Part shown: positions 9,491 through 20,300 of the stretch, one piece after another
How the letters are laid out: each line of letters starts with the position of its first letter
Numbering within the stretch: position 1 is the first letter of the stretch
Assembly: GCA_963832355.1 (NCBI GenBank)
Contig: CAWHTX010000019.1
Span: forward strand, 234,275 to 298,274
Direction of reading: 5' to 3'
DNA: 64,000 nucleotides
Origin: DATFVA01 sp963832355
GTDB lineage: Bacteria > Bacteroidota > Ignavibacteria > Ignavibacteriales > Ignavibacteriaceae
Notes under the pieces: model-generated
Databases searched by the model: none
What the model saw: the letters and a program-made list of their open reading frames with translations, nothing else
What the model was told of the DNA's origin: nothing
Program-made: the position numbers and the translations under genes

Positions 9491-12112
9491 ATGAACAGTG
9501 AAAAAAAACGACTCGAGGAACATTCGAAGCGGGAGAAGGACTGGAAATTGTGGGGACCATACATGAGCGAAAGACAATGGGGAACAGTAAGGGAAGACTA
9601 TAGTGCTGACGGTGATGCATGGAATTATTCGACGCACGATAAATCAAGAAGCATGGCATACCGGTGGAGCGAGGAGGGTATTGCAGGAATATGCGACCGA
9701 AAGCAGATCCTTTGCTTTTCCGTCGCCTTCTGGAACGGAAAGGATCCGATTATAAAGGAAACCTTTTTCGGATTATCAGGCCCGCAGGGTAACCATGGCG
9801 AAGATGTTAAAGAATATTTTTATTACCTGGATAACCTGCCGACACATTCCTACATGAAGATGCTTTATAAATACCCTCAGGACGCTTATCCATACAAGGA
9901 CCTGGTTGATGAAAACAATAAAAGAAACAAAAATGATCGGGAATATGAACTCATTGATACCGGGATTTTTTCTGATGACAGGTATTTTGATATTTTCATT
10001 GAGTATGCAAAGAATGGTCCCGGGGATATACTAATTAAAATTACAGCGCATAACCGGGGACACAAATCAGCTGAACTCCATATTATCCCCCAGCTATGGT
10101 TTAGAAATACCTGGGCCTGGGGATATGATGATGATAAACCGTACCTGACGGAAACCGGCAGACGTTTGATCGAAGCTGATCACAAAAAACTGGGACGTTA
10201 TTTTCTCTATTCGGAAAAGGGTGAACTTCTTTTTTGTGAAAACGAAACAAATACAGAAAGACTGTACGGCATTGCTAACAAAGGGAAAGTTAAAGACGGG
10301 ATAAACGATTTTGTTGTTAATGGTGATGACACAGGACTTAACCCGGAAAACGAAGGTACAAAAGCTGCAATAAGCTATAAGACTAAAATAAAAGGTAAAT
10401 CAAATGAAGTTATTCGTCTGAGATTAACTGCTGAGAAGCAGGCGGATTTTCTTTCCGGATTTGATGCTGTATTCCTTGAACGGAAAAACGAGGCCGATAA
10501 CTTTTATAATGATATCCAGAAAAATCTTAATGATAAAGAGAAAAAGGAAATTCAGCGACAGGCATTTGCCGGCATGCTCTGGAACAAGCAATACTATCAT
10601 TACGATATCTCAAGATGGCTCAGTGGAGATCCGGAACAGCCTTCGCCCCCGGCAGACAGGTTAGAGGGAAGAAATAGCGACTGGATCCATCTGAATAATG
10701 AAGATGTTATTTCTATGCCCGATAAATGGGAATACCCGTGGTACGCAGCGTGGGACCTTGCGTTTCACTGCATACCTATTGCACTTGTTGATCCTGACCT
10801 GGCAAAAAGACAGCTGATACTGCTTACCCGCGAATGGTATATGCACCCTAATGGTGAACTCCCTGCATATGAATGGAATTTTTCTGATGCTAATCCTCCC
10901 CTTCACGCTTACGCCGCCTGGCGTGTATATAAAATTGATGAGAAGGCAAGCGGTAAAAAGGATATTGCATTCCTTGAATCGGTATTTCATAAACTGCTGC
11001 TTAATTTTACCTGGTGGGTTAACCGGAAGGATACTCAGAACCGGAATATTTTCCAGGGAGGTTTTTTAGGATTAGATAATATCGGGATTTTCGACAGGAG
11101 TACGGGACTCCCGGGATATGGACGGGTAGAGCAGGCAGATGCTACCAGCTGGATGGCTATGTACTGTCTTAATCTAATGAGAATATCTATTGAACTGGCA
11201 GAAAGCAATCCGTCTTACCAGGATATGGCTTCAAAGTTCTTTCAGCATTTCCTTTATATCGCAGGAGCAATGACAAATATTGCTCACCGGGGAATAAATC
11301 TCTGGAACGAAGAAGACGAATTCTTTTACGATGTTCTGACCCTTGATCAGAAATACGACAAACAGATCAGGATCAGGTCAATGGTGGGTCTTATCCCGTT
11401 ATTTGCGGTCGAGGTTCTTGAACCTGATCTTGTAAGCTCACTGCCGGAATTTTCAGAAAGACTCTCCTGGTTTCTGAACTATCGTAAGGACCTGGCCTCG
11501 CTTGTTTCCCGATGGCATATTCCCGGCAAAGGTGAGCGACGTTTACTTTCGCTGCTGAGGGGGCACAGAATGAAGCGGCTTCTATACAGGATGCTTGACG
11601 AAACTGAGTTTCTTTCTGATTATGGAGTAAGGTCACTTTCCAAATATTACCTGGAACACCCATATTCTATGAACCTGGGAGACAATGATTATACAATCAA
11701 CTATGAACCGGCGGAGGCGCAAACCGGACTATTCGGCGGCAACTCTAACTGGAGAGGTCCGATCTGGTTCCCGGCGAATTTTCTTATAATTGAATCGCTT
11801 CAGCGTTTTCATCATTATTACGGTGATGAATTCACTGTAGAATACCCTACCGGGTCAAATCATTATTTTACCCTGCAGGAAATAGCTGATAAGCTGACGG
11901 AAAGGCTGATAAAAATATTTACAAGGGATCCCGGGGGGAAAAGACCTGTTTTTGGACAGAATGATAAATTTCAGACTGATCCTCATTTTAAGGATTATTT
12001 ACTGTTCTATGAATATTTTAACGGAGATACGGGTGAAGGGCTCGGGGCGTCACATCAGACCGGCTGGACCGGTCTCATTGCAAAACTTCTACAGCCCCGC
12101 GAAAAAGAATAG
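9491..12112 (+). CDS. Glucosidase, MGH1/GH63-like (alpha/alpha)6-barrel glycoside hydrolase
   Basis: This 873-residue protein lacks a signal peptide, so it is probably cytoplasmic. It matches the bacterial glucosidase group related to GH63. It opens with KDWKLWGPYMSERQWGTVREDYS, then FFGLSGPQGNHGEDVKEYFYYLDNLPTHSYMK in two adjacent blocks. The C-terminal barrel carries WYAAWDLAFHCIPIALVDP, WMAMYCLNLMRI and GNSNWRGPIWFPANFL. Family members hydrolyse alpha-glucosides or glucosylglycerate/mannosylglycerate-type solutes; the exact substrate cannot be assigned here. It is transcribed away from the sugar ABC operon. Confidence 0.9.
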   Translation: MNSEKKRLEEHSKREKDWKLWGPYMSERQWGTVREDYSADGDAWNYSTHDKSRSMAYRWSEEGIAGICDRKQILCFSVAFWNGKDPIIKETFFGLSGPQGNHGEDVKEYFYYLDNLPTHSYMKMLYKYPQDAYPYKDLVDENNKRNKNDREYELIDTGIFSDDRYFDIFIEYAKNGPGDILIKITAHNRGHKSAELHIIPQLWFRNTWAWGYDDDKPYLTETGRRLIEADHKKLGRYFLYSEKGELLFCENETNTERLYGIANKGKVKDGINDFVVNGDDTGLNPENEGTKAAISYKTKIKGKSNEVIRLRLTAEKQADFLSGFDAVFLERKNEADNFYNDIQKNLNDKEKKEIQRQAFAGMLWNKQYYHYDISRWLSGDPEQPSPPADRLEGRNSDWIHLNNEDVISMPDKWEYPWYAAWDLAFHCIPIALVDPDLAKRQLILLTREWYMHPNGELPAYEWNFSDANPPLHAYAAWRVYKIDEKASGKKDIAFLESVFHKLLLNFTWWVNRKDTQNRNIFQGGFLGLDNIGIFDRSTGLPGYGRVEQADATSWMAMYCLNLMRISIELAESNPSYQDMASKFFQHFLYIAGAMTNIAHRGINLWNEEDEFFYDVLTLDQKYDKQIRIRSMVGLIPLFAVEVLEPDLVSSLPEFSERLSWFLNYRKDLASLVSRWHIPGKGERRLLSLLRGHRMKRLLYRMLDETEFLSDYGVRSLSKYYLEHPYSMNLGDNDYTINYEPAEAQTGLFGGNSNWRGPIWFPANFLIIESLQRFHHYYGDEFTVEYPTGSNHYFTLQEIADKLTERLIKIFTRDPGGKRPVFGQNDKFQTDPHFKDYLLFYEYFNGDTGEGLGASHQTGWTGLIAKLLQPREKE

Positions 12113-12226
12113 ATCAGAATAAGCAGAAGGTGTAGTAATAATGCAGCAGACATATATTAATTCCGGAAAACGGAATCAGGAAGTATTTAATTATTCCCTG
12201 TGTTTAAAACCAGAAAGGATAATAAA

Positions 12227-12292
12227 ATGCTGAATCCATATGAGGATTTAAAATCACTAAAAGAAATCCAGCTTAACATTTTCCGGGAATAA
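12227..12292 (+). CDS. Possible 21-residue peptide
   Basis: A 22-codon frame (MLNPYEDLKSLKEIQLNIFRE then stop) follows an AAAGGA sequence at a spacing suitable for ribosome binding. The peptide is mixed-charge and has no recognised family. It lies in the 195-bp gap between the glucosidase and a convergent small gene. It may be a real small protein or a chance frame. Confidence 0.25.
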   Translation: MLNPYEDLKSLKEIQLNIFRE

Positions 12293-12307
12293 CAGGAATG
12301 CGTTCCC

Positions 12308-12559
12308 CTACATTCCTTCCTTTTTCTCTTCCTTTTTGGTCTTATTTGCATCAGAAGCCAATCTTAAAAGCTTTCTGAAGTGAGCCATTTTGTCTTTATC
12401 AGACATCAAAGATTTATGTTTAAATCTTTTAACGACCTGGCTCAATTTTATATCCCCCTGACCATCATGCTGTGATCTTCTACTAAGGTAATCCTTGAGT
12501 ATTCTCACCTGCTCTGAGGTCGGTTTGTTAGTTAGATTTATCTTGGGCATAGTGCTCAT
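12308..12559 (-). CDS. Small basic hypothetical protein
   Basis: This frame encodes about 83 residues, very rich in Lys and Arg, with a C-terminal KKEEKKEG tail. No family was recognised. In-frame TTG codons occur upstream, but the ATG at 12559 (MSTMPKINL) is the most natural start, and another ATG follows at 12550. The high basic content and predicted helices (SEQVRILKDYLSRRS, KDKMAHFRKLLRLA) would suit a nucleic-acid-associated protein, but that is inference. It sits between two glycoside hydrolase genes and is probably monocistronic. Confidence 0.6.
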   Translation of the reverse strand: MSTMPKINLTNKPTSEQVRILKDYLSRRSQHDGQGDIKLSQVVKRFKHKSLMSDKDKMAHFRKLLRLASDANKTKKEEKKEGM

Positions 12560-12754
12560 CAACAATTAATTATTATCGTTTTTTATTATGTCTGTCTAGG
12601 GGGTAATATGCGCCCTGTAAAAGTAATTACATCGGCAAATAAAAACAAGTATTTGGAAAAATTCCTAATATTTAGTGGTTTTTAGTCAACCCTCCTATCC
12701 AGGTTACTAATTTTAACAATTCCGGCTTTCGGAAAGTTCCCCTATGCATTGAAA

Positions 12755-14530
12755 TCAGCCCTTATTTCCATATCTGTCGAGGTAATAAGCCGACATTACC
12801 AGTCCAAGATGAGAAAAGGCCTGGGGACAATTTCCGAGATATTCACCCGAATCTGCGTCAATTTCTTCTGAGATAAGACCTGTATCACTCATATATCGTT
12901 CAAAGGATTTGAAAATTGAAGAAGATTTTTCTACCTGGTTCATTATCGCCAGGGCAGAAATGTACCAGTAAATACAAAGGATAAAGGTACTCTCATCTCC
13001 GGCCAGCCCGTCATCCGAACGGTAACGAAATATGAAAATCTTGTTTTTACCCAGTTCCTTAAATGTATTATCCATAATTTTCTTCGTAATATCTTCATTC
13101 CTGTCAAGGAACTGCACAAGCACAAACAGGAAATTTGTAGCATCCACATTTTCGCCTCCGGCATACTGCACCAGGTTTTCTTTTTTTGCATCGTAGCAGT
13201 TTTCCCATATCCAGTTATATATTTCACTGCGAAGTTCTTTAAGATCATCGGTTTCGGCTTTTGTGAGTCCCAGGTCATCCTTCATTCTTAATGTTCTGTC
13301 TATTCCTACCCAGCACATAACTTTACTGTAAGTATAGTGGTACTGGTGTCCCCTTACCTCCCAGATCCCGCTGTCAACGTCTTTCCATTTCGTCCTGATC
13401 TTTTCAACAAGCGCCAATATCGAATCTTTATCTAATATAATATTATCCTTCTGATTCTTCGCCATAAAATAATGAGCGTCAATCAGTGATCCGTAAACAT
13501 CGAGCTGCAGCTGGTTGGTTGCATTGTTTCCGATCCTCACCGGAGCAGAATTCTTATACCCTTTCATCTTCAGTTCCACTTCTGTTGGAGCACGGTCACC
13601 CCAAATGGTATACATCGTATTTATATCAAAGTTCTCTTCTTTATGTCTCAGTGCAATATCCTGGACAAATTTGAAGAAGCTCTCGGCTTCCTCTGTATAA
13701 TCTGCGATATGAAAAGCATACAGAGTAAATGTTGCATCGCGCACCCAGACATACCTGTAATCCCAGTTCCTTATTCCGCCGATCTCTTCCGGTAAAGAGG
13801 TTGTCGGGGCGGCTACTATGGCTCCGGTCGGATAAAACAGCATCATCTTTAATGTTATAAGAGATCTTATGAGCTGTTCTTTGTAATAATCGAAGAAGTG
13901 TCCTTTGGAAACCCATTCTTCCCAGAAACTTCTGGTAGATTTTTCGAGATCCTGTCCTTTATAGGATGAGTTATGGTTTTTAAGTATATATTCAAGAATC
14001 AAATTTTTTTCTTCACCTTCTTCTAACGGAACCGTTAGTTCATATGCCATCCCGTTCTTTTCAATGGCGGTATTTTCCGGAAAATGGAGCATTAGAGTGT
14101 TGCCTTGCTCTCTTACCTGTATAGTTGTCCCTTTTACACGGAAATCAGCATTTCTCCTCGCATAATCGGGTTTAGGTTCATACAGCAGTTTTACTTTACT
14201 GCTTCCCTTAACACCAACCAGCTTCCTTACGAAAAAATGATTATTACATTCTTTCACTTCCTGGGGAACCATAAAATCGTGTATATGAAATTCCTCTTTG
14301 TTTCTCTTAAACCTGAATTCTACAATTCCTGTATTCTCAACATAATTACTCCCTACAGTAAAATCGGGCATCTCAACCTTGAATGTTCCGCCGCTTTTAT
14401 CCAGCAGCAAACCGAAGACACTTGGTGAATCAAAATTCGGAAAACACAACCAGTCAACCGAGCCGCTTTTTGAAATGAGGGCTGCTGAATGAAGGTCGCC
14501 CGTCATGTAATAATCTTTAATGGGATGCAT
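12755..14530 (-). CDS. Glycoside hydrolase family 15 protein (glucoamylase/trehalase-like)
   Basis: The protein has 591 residues and no signal peptide. The N-terminus (YYMTGDLHSAALISKSGSVDWLCFPNFDSPSVFG) is the typical beta-sandwich start of bacterial GH15 proteins. The catalytic barrel has GGIRNWDYRYVWVRDATFTLYAF near residue 250 and GDESTFILCIYWYISALA near residue 520, which contains the expected catalytic acid/base region. GH15 enzymes are inverting exo-acting alpha-glucosidases; bacterial members of this length include glucoamylases, glucodextranases and trehalases. It is close to the GH63-like enzyme, so an intracellular alpha-glucan or compatible-solute role is plausible. Confidence 0.92.
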   Translation of the reverse strand: MHPIKDYYMTGDLHSAALISKSGSVDWLCFPNFDSPSVFGLLLDKSGGTFKVEMPDFTVGSNYVENTGIVEFRFKRNKEEFHIHDFMVPQEVKECNNHFFVRKLVGVKGSSKVKLLYEPKPDYARRNADFRVKGTTIQVREQGNTLMLHFPENTAIEKNGMAYELTVPLEEGEEKNLILEYILKNHNSSYKGQDLEKSTRSFWEEWVSKGHFFDYYKEQLIRSLITLKMMLFYPTGAIVAAPTTSLPEEIGGIRNWDYRYVWVRDATFTLYAFHIADYTEEAESFFKFVQDIALRHKEENFDINTMYTIWGDRAPTEVELKMKGYKNSAPVRIGNNATNQLQLDVYGSLIDAHYFMAKNQKDNIILDKDSILALVEKIRTKWKDVDSGIWEVRGHQYHYTYSKVMCWVGIDRTLRMKDDLGLTKAETDDLKELRSEIYNWIWENCYDAKKENLVQYAGGENVDATNFLFVLVQFLDRNEDITKKIMDNTFKELGKNKIFIFRYRSDDGLAGDESTFILCIYWYISALAIMNQVEKSSSIFKSFERYMSDTGLISEEIDADSGEYLGNCPQAFSHLGLVMSAYYLDRYGNKG

Positions 14531-14703
14531 GTATTAAGTCCTTATTTTAGAATCTCTTATAGCGTTAAAACTACGAAGATTAGCTTTCCCTCAGAATGAT
14601 CTGGGTGTTATTCCATTCACAAAAAGATATTACTGTGACAACGTTAACAAACTAGCCGGTGCCTTTATGAGTAATTAACACTATAAAAGTGCGGAGGTTA
14701 GTG

Positions 14704-16188
14704 ATGAAAACGATAAAAGGAAATTTAATTTTAGTTATAGTTCTGATGGGGTTATGCTCTATGTTTATTTCTACACGGGCAAACCCACGATACAGTGATT
14801 CCACAGAAACTGCAGTTAACCATAAACTAAATGATCAGGATATATTAAGAGCCGTAAAAACTGAGCTGCTGATCGCTCCGAATATAAATCCCGATTCTCT
14901 GAAGATAAGTGTGGATAACGGGACAGTCACTCTTTCAGGCAGAACAGACAATATTCTTACGAAAGAAAGAGCTGCTAAGATCGCAGAATCAGTTATGGGA
15001 GTACTGGCCGTAAATAATAATATTGAGGTAACAAAGGCACTGAGAAATGATGCTAAAATAAAGGATGATATTATAACCGCTCTGGCAAATAATCCTGCAA
15101 CAGATGCATTCGAGGTAAATACTGAAGTAAATAACGGTAATGTTGTATTGTCTGGCCAGGTTCAGAGCTGGCAGGAAAAGGAACTTTGCAGGAGAATTGC
15201 GGAAAGTGTAAGAGGTGTCCGTGATGTAACAAATAACATAAAGATAAATTACATCGCATTCAGGAGCGACAAGGATATTAAAGCTGACATACTCAGCAGG
15301 TTAAAATGGGATATTTATGTAAACCAGCAGTTTATTAATGTATCGGTTGATGACGGCGAAGTTTCATTAAGCGGAACTGTAGCAAGTGCAGCAGAAAAAG
15401 AATGGGCGTATGAGGATGCATGGGTAAACGGTGTTAAATCGGTTAATGATAACGATCTTAAGGTCCAGTGGTGGGAGAACAGTTCTCCGCAGGCGCATCA
15501 GGAGAACATAATTTTAAGAAATAAGGAGGTAAAGGCTGCGCTGGAGCAGGCATATATACTGGATCCTAAAATTATGTCGGACCGCGTGAACATAAATGTT
15601 AATAAAGGAACGGTAACTCTCCGCGGTACGGTAACCGATCTCCAGGCAAAGGAAGCTGCTGAAGAAGATGCCCGCCGTACTATCGGGGTTTTCCAGGTAC
15701 TCAATGATCTGAAAGTAGAGCCCCGGTCAATTCCCGAAAGAGTGGAACTGGAGAACAGGGTAAAGCGGGAATTAATGCACAATCCTGATGTGGATAAATT
15801 CAAAATAGAAGTATCCGCACAAAAGGGCAAGATCTTTTTGACAGGAACTGTCGATAACAAATTCGAGAAAGACGCAGCAGGAAAAGCAGCCTCATCAGTT
15901 AAAGGAGTTACCGCGGTACAGAATGATATTGTTTACCAGGAACCCCAGGTGGAGGCGAGATCCGATGAAGAGATCAAAAAGAGCATTGAAGAACAGCTGC
16001 ACTGGGACCCGGTAACCAATACAAGGAATATTCACGTTAATGTTGAGGACGGTGATGTTACACTGACGGGGTTTGTAGCTACCCGGCTGGAGAAATCAAC
16101 TGCGACACTTGAAGCTTACCAGGGAGGAGCGAAATTTGTGGATAATGAACTTGGTGTGACATCCGGACCATCATTTGTTGATGAATAA
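14704..16188 (+). CDS. Multi-BON-domain envelope protein
   Basis: GGAGG at 14693-14697 fixes the start at the ATG at 14704 (six-base spacer) rather than the upstream GTG codons. The 494-residue product has a signal peptide (about 27 residues). It then has about six tandem BON domains of 70-75 residues, each with the pattern D-x-x-I-x-x-x-V/L-x-x-x-L, then V-x-V-x-x-G-x-V-x-L-x-G, and a closing V-x-x-V-x-N-x-I/L. Examples are VDNGTVTLSGRTDN, VNNGNVVLSGQVQS, VDDGEVSLSGTVAS, VNKGTVTLRGTVTD, AQKGKIFLTGTVDN and VEDGDVTLTGFVAT. BON domains occur in periplasmic proteins such as OsmY and are thought to bind phospholipid membranes. An osmotic or envelope-stress role is inference. Confidence 0.9.
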   Translation: MKTIKGNLILVIVLMGLCSMFISTRANPRYSDSTETAVNHKLNDQDILRAVKTELLIAPNINPDSLKISVDNGTVTLSGRTDNILTKERAAKIAESVMGVLAVNNNIEVTKALRNDAKIKDDIITALANNPATDAFEVNTEVNNGNVVLSGQVQSWQEKELCRRIAESVRGVRDVTNNIKINYIAFRSDKDIKADILSRLKWDIYVNQQFINVSVDDGEVSLSGTVASAAEKEWAYEDAWVNGVKSVNDNDLKVQWWENSSPQAHQENIILRNKEVKAALEQAYILDPKIMSDRVNINVNKGTVTLRGTVTDLQAKEAAEEDARRTIGVFQVLNDLKVEPRSIPERVELENRVKRELMHNPDVDKFKIEVSAQKGKIFLTGTVDNKFEKDAAGKAASSVKGVTAVQNDIVYQEPQVEARSDEEIKKSIEEQLHWDPVTNTRNIHVNVEDGDVTLTGFVATRLEKSTATLEAYQGGAKFVDNELGVTSGPSFVDE

Positions 16189-16282
16189 AAAGTGCTTTGA
16201 TCGGTTTATGTCATCTCATGCAGAATGGTCACTCCTGAACGGCCAGCCCCGATCCTGCGCGGCGAGGGAGAGATCTAAAAGC

Positions 16283-16308
16283 AGAAACGCCCCGGCGGGG
16301 GCGTTTCT
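16283..16308. terminator. Bidirectional terminator hairpin
   Basis: AGAAACGCCCC and GGGGCGTTTCT form an 11-bp perfect stem around a GGCG loop. It lies between the convergent BON-domain gene and the dihydroorotate-dehydrogenase-like gene, so it can end both transcripts. The AAA/TTT at the stem base acts as the weak U-tract in each direction. Confidence 0.8.
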
Positions 16309-16334
16309 ATAATCAAAGAAATGAATTCTAATAA

Positions 16335-17327
16335 TTATTTGTTGTATGAGTGAAGCAGCTTCATATAGTTAGCACGCTCAAATACAGAAGGATCGGCAAC
16401 ATTCATATAGCTCATACTTCCGCGCATCATCTCAACTGATTCATACTCATTAACTTCCATCCAGAATTTCAGCTTGGTCAGTACATCAGATATATGTCCA
16501 ATTCCGTATTTCAGGAGACATGAGAGCATCTGAGTTACTTTTGCACCCACCATTAACATTTTAATTACATCAGTTTCTGAATAAATACCGCTGGTTGCTG
16601 CCATATCAGCGTTAACTTTCTTGTACAGCATCGCAATCCATCTCAGCGGCAGTCTCATCGACATCGGAGTACTTAAAAGAACATTAGGAGTAACTTCAAG
16701 TGTTTCGAGGTCTATATCGGGCTGATAAAACCTGTTGAACAGCACCAGTCCTTTTGCACCTGCTTTATCCAGCTGCGATGCCATATTGGCTACAGAGCTG
16801 AAATAGGGATGCATCTTAACAGCTACAGGGATGTTTATGCTGGAAGAAACAGTTTTCACTATATCTATATAATCCTTCTCAACTGCAGGACTGTTCTTTG
16901 CGGGATCTGCAGCCAGGAAGTAGATGTTCAGTTCAAGAGCATCCGCTCCGGCCGACTCTATCTTTTTCGCGTAATCAACCCAACCGCCGAGTGATTTGCC
17001 GTTAAGACTTGCGATGATGGGGATATCAACTGCCTCTTTAGCTTTTTTAATATGCTCGAGGTACTCTTCGGGACCCGTCTTGAATTCGAAAGGCTCGGGG
17101 AAATAGGATGTAGCTTCCGCATAGCTTTCATTATGAACCGTTGTAAAATAATTCAGCTCGAGTGATTCGTGCTCTATCTGCTCCTCGAAGAGAGAATAAA
17201 GAACCACTGCTGCGGCTCCTGCATCTTCCATTAATTTAATATTCGAAATATCTTCTGATAATGGACTCGCTGATGGGACTATTGGATTTTTTAACTGCAA
17301 ACCCAGATAGTTTGTTGAAAGATCCAT
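16335..17327 (-). CDS. Dihydroorotate dehydrogenase-like FMN protein
   Basis: This 330-residue TIM-barrel protein is of the DHOD-like group. It opens with LSTNYLGLQLKNPIVPSASPLSEDISNI, followed by IIASLNGKSLGGWVDYAKKIESAGADALELNIYF and IPVAVKMHPYFSSVANMASQLDKAGAKGLVLFNRFYQPDID, each shown here as two adjoining parts. These are the usual FMN and substrate-loop regions. The group is commonly annotated as dihydroorotate dehydrogenase-like and often occurs beside pyruvate:ferredoxin oxidoreductase. Here it follows PFOR on the same strand with 46 bp between them, probably as an operon. Because carAB is elsewhere, a role in pyrimidine synthesis is not certain; an accessory redox role is equally possible. 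Confidence 0.88.
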   Translation of the reverse strand: MDLSTNYLGLQLKNPIVPSASPLSEDISNIKLMEDAGAAAVVLYSLFEEQIEHESLELNYFTTVHNESYAEATSYFPEPFEFKTGPEEYLEHIKKAKEAVDIPIIASLNGKSLGGWVDYAKKIESAGADALELNIYFLAADPAKNSPAVEKDYIDIVKTVSSSINIPVAVKMHPYFSSVANMASQLDKAGAKGLVLFNRFYQPDIDLETLEVTPNVLLSTPMSMRLPLRWIAMLYKKVNADMAATSGIYSETDVIKMLMVGAKVTQMLSCLLKYGIGHISDVLTKLKFWMEVNEYESVEMMRGSMSYMNVADPSVFERANYMKLLHSYNK

Positions 17328-17373
17328 TTTAGTTTCCTTTAATTTTATTCTTCAATAATTCTTATTCTTTATT

Positions 17374-20300
17374 TTAAGGCTTTCTGTCCTCGGCCATCTT
17401 CTCATACAATTTCCAGGTAGAGACAACGTCTTCCTGTGCCTCTTTCATAAGCTTCTCTGCTTCCTGCGGATGAGATTTCGTAAGCATTTTATACCTTGTT
17501 TCAAGATATGCATAATCCCTCAGAGGTATCTTCAGTCCTTTTGATTCCAGCTTGAAGGGATTCTTACCGGCAGCAACTTCATCAGGGTTATACCTGTAAA
17601 GCGGCCAGTAACCAGAATCAACAGCAGCTTTCTGGTTCTGCATTCCTCTGCCCATATCTATGCCGTGCGCGATGCAGTGACTGTATGCTATTATCAGGGA
17701 AGGTCCGTCATAAGCTTCAGCTTCAAGGAAAGCCCGGAGGGTCTGTGTATCATTGGATCCCATTGCAACCTTGGCAACATAAACATTTCCGTAACTCATT
17801 GCCATAAGTCCCAGGTCTTTCTTAGCCATCGGTTTACCTGCAGCGGCAAATTTAGCAACAGCGCCGCGGGGAGTAGATTTCGACATCTGACCGCCGGTAT
17901 TAGAGTAAACTTCGGTATCAAGTACAAGAACGTTAACATTCTTTCCTGAAGCGAGCACATGATCAAGTCCGCCGTAGCCGATATCATAAGCCCATCCGTC
18001 GCCGCCCATTATCCATACCGACTTCTTAACAAGGTAATCGGCAAGACTCTCAAGGTGAACGAAGTCTTTCCTGGCTTCTGAACCAAGTCCGTTATTCATC
18101 TTAGCTTTCAGCTTTTCTCTAAGGGCATTAACTCTTTCACGCTGTTCATATATTCCTGCTTCATCCTTCTGATCGGCATTAAGCAGTCCGTTTACAAGTT
18201 CTTCACCGAGCTCTGCAGTATATTTTCTGAGAAGTATCTGAGCCTGATCATTGTGTTTATCTATCGCGAGTCTGAACCCGAATCCGAATTCAGCATTATC
18301 TTCGAAGAGTGAGTTTGACCATGCAGGTCCTCTTCCGTCTTTATCCTGTGCCCATGGAGTTGTAGGCAGGTTGCCTCCGTAAATCGAAGAACATCCCGTA
18401 GCGTTTGCAACTACAGCACGGTCGCCGAACAGCTGGCTTACAAGCTTAACATAAGGCGTTTCGCCGCATCCAGAGCAGGCACCCGAGAATTCAAACAGGG
18501 GCTGCAGGAATTGTGAATCTTTAACTTTACTGACATTTATTTTGGTTCTGTCGAGATCAGGAAGAGTAAGGAAGAAGTCCCAGTTAGCTCTTTCTGTTTC
18601 TCTCAGCGGAAGCTGTTCTTTCATATTGATTGCTTTCAGCTTCACTTCTTTCTTATTCTTAACAGGACAAACATCCACGCAGAGCGAGCATCCTGTACAG
18701 TCTTCTACTGCTACCTGCAGTGAATAATATAATCCTTCGCCGTAATCTTTTGCTCTGAATTTAACAGCTTTGAAGTCGGCCGGGGCATTCTTAAGAGCGC
18801 TTTCCTCAAATATCTTGGAGCGGATTGTAGCATGAGGACAGACAATAACACACTTGTTGCACTGTATACATATATCCTCATCCCAAACCGGGACTTCAAG
18901 CGCGATATTTCTCTTCTCATACTGTGCCGTACCTGTTGGGTAAGTACCGTCATTAGGAAGCTTGCTTACGGGGATAAGGTCTCCGTTACCGGCAATGATC
19001 TCAGCAGTTACTTCCCTGACGAACTCAGGAACATTACCTGCAACAGCAGGCTGAAGCTGAGTTTTACTTGTAACTTTATCGGGAACTTCTATCTCAAAGA
19101 GGTTTGACAGGGTCTGATCAACAGCGTTGAAGTTCATCTCAACTATCTTGTCGCCTTTTGCACCGTATGTCTTCTTGATCGATTTCTTGATCATCTCGAT
19201 TGCTTCATCTTTCGGGAAGATATTTGAGATAGCAAAGAAGCAGGTCTGCATAATGGTGTTAATCCTTACGCCCATTCCTGTTTCATCGGCTACTTTGTAT
19301 GCGTCGATGGCATACAGCTTCATCTTCTTATCAATCAGGTCTTTCTGAACTTTTTCAGGAAGAGAATCCCAGACCTGCTCCTTCGGAACTTTCGTATTCA
19401 AAAGGAAAGTGGCGCCTTCAACTGCGTCTGCCAGCATATCCATTTTCTCAAGGAATACCTGCTGGTGGCAGGCAACAAAATTAGCCTTATGAATAAGGTA
19501 AGTTGACTTTATTTCCTTTGGTCCGAAGCGAAGGTGGGATACTGTTCCGGAACCTGATTTTTTAGAATCATAAACAAAATAACCCTGTGCCGAGTAATCG
19601 GTTCCTTCACCGATAATCTTGATAGAGTTTTTATTTGCACCGACGGTACCGTCTGCGCCGAGTCCGAAAAACTTACCTTTGAAAGTTTCATCGTCTTCAA
19701 CTGAGAAAGCAGGATCGACGTCAAGACTGGTATTGGTTACATCATCGATAATTCCAACGGTATAGTGATTCTTCGGTTTTGCTTCTTTAAGCTGATCAAG
19801 AACAGCCTTAACCATACCGGGTGTAAATTCTTTGGATGAAAGTCCGTAGCGTCCGCCGATTATTTTCGGATACTCAAACGGCAGGGTGCCTTCATTATAC
19901 ATTTCTGAGATTGCATTAACTATATCGAGGTAAAGAGGTTCGCCCGGTGCGCCCGGCTCTTTGGTTCTGTCGAGTACTGCTATGGATTTGGTTGTTTTAG
20001 GAAGAGCATTGATAAAATGTTCGATGGAGAACGGACGATATAATCTGACTTTTATCAGTCCCACTTTCTCCTCTTTCGACTGCAGGTATTTTACTGTTTC
20101 ATCTGCAGCCTCTGCACCTGATCCCATCATCACCACTATTCTCTCAGCATCAGGGGCACCAACATAATCAAACAGGTGGTATGATCTTCCGGTCAGTTCT
20201 GCGAATTTATCCATCTGTTTCTGAACAATGCCCGGACAGGCGATATAAAACGGATTTACTGTTTCGCGTGCCTGGAAAAATACATCGGGATTCTGAGCAG

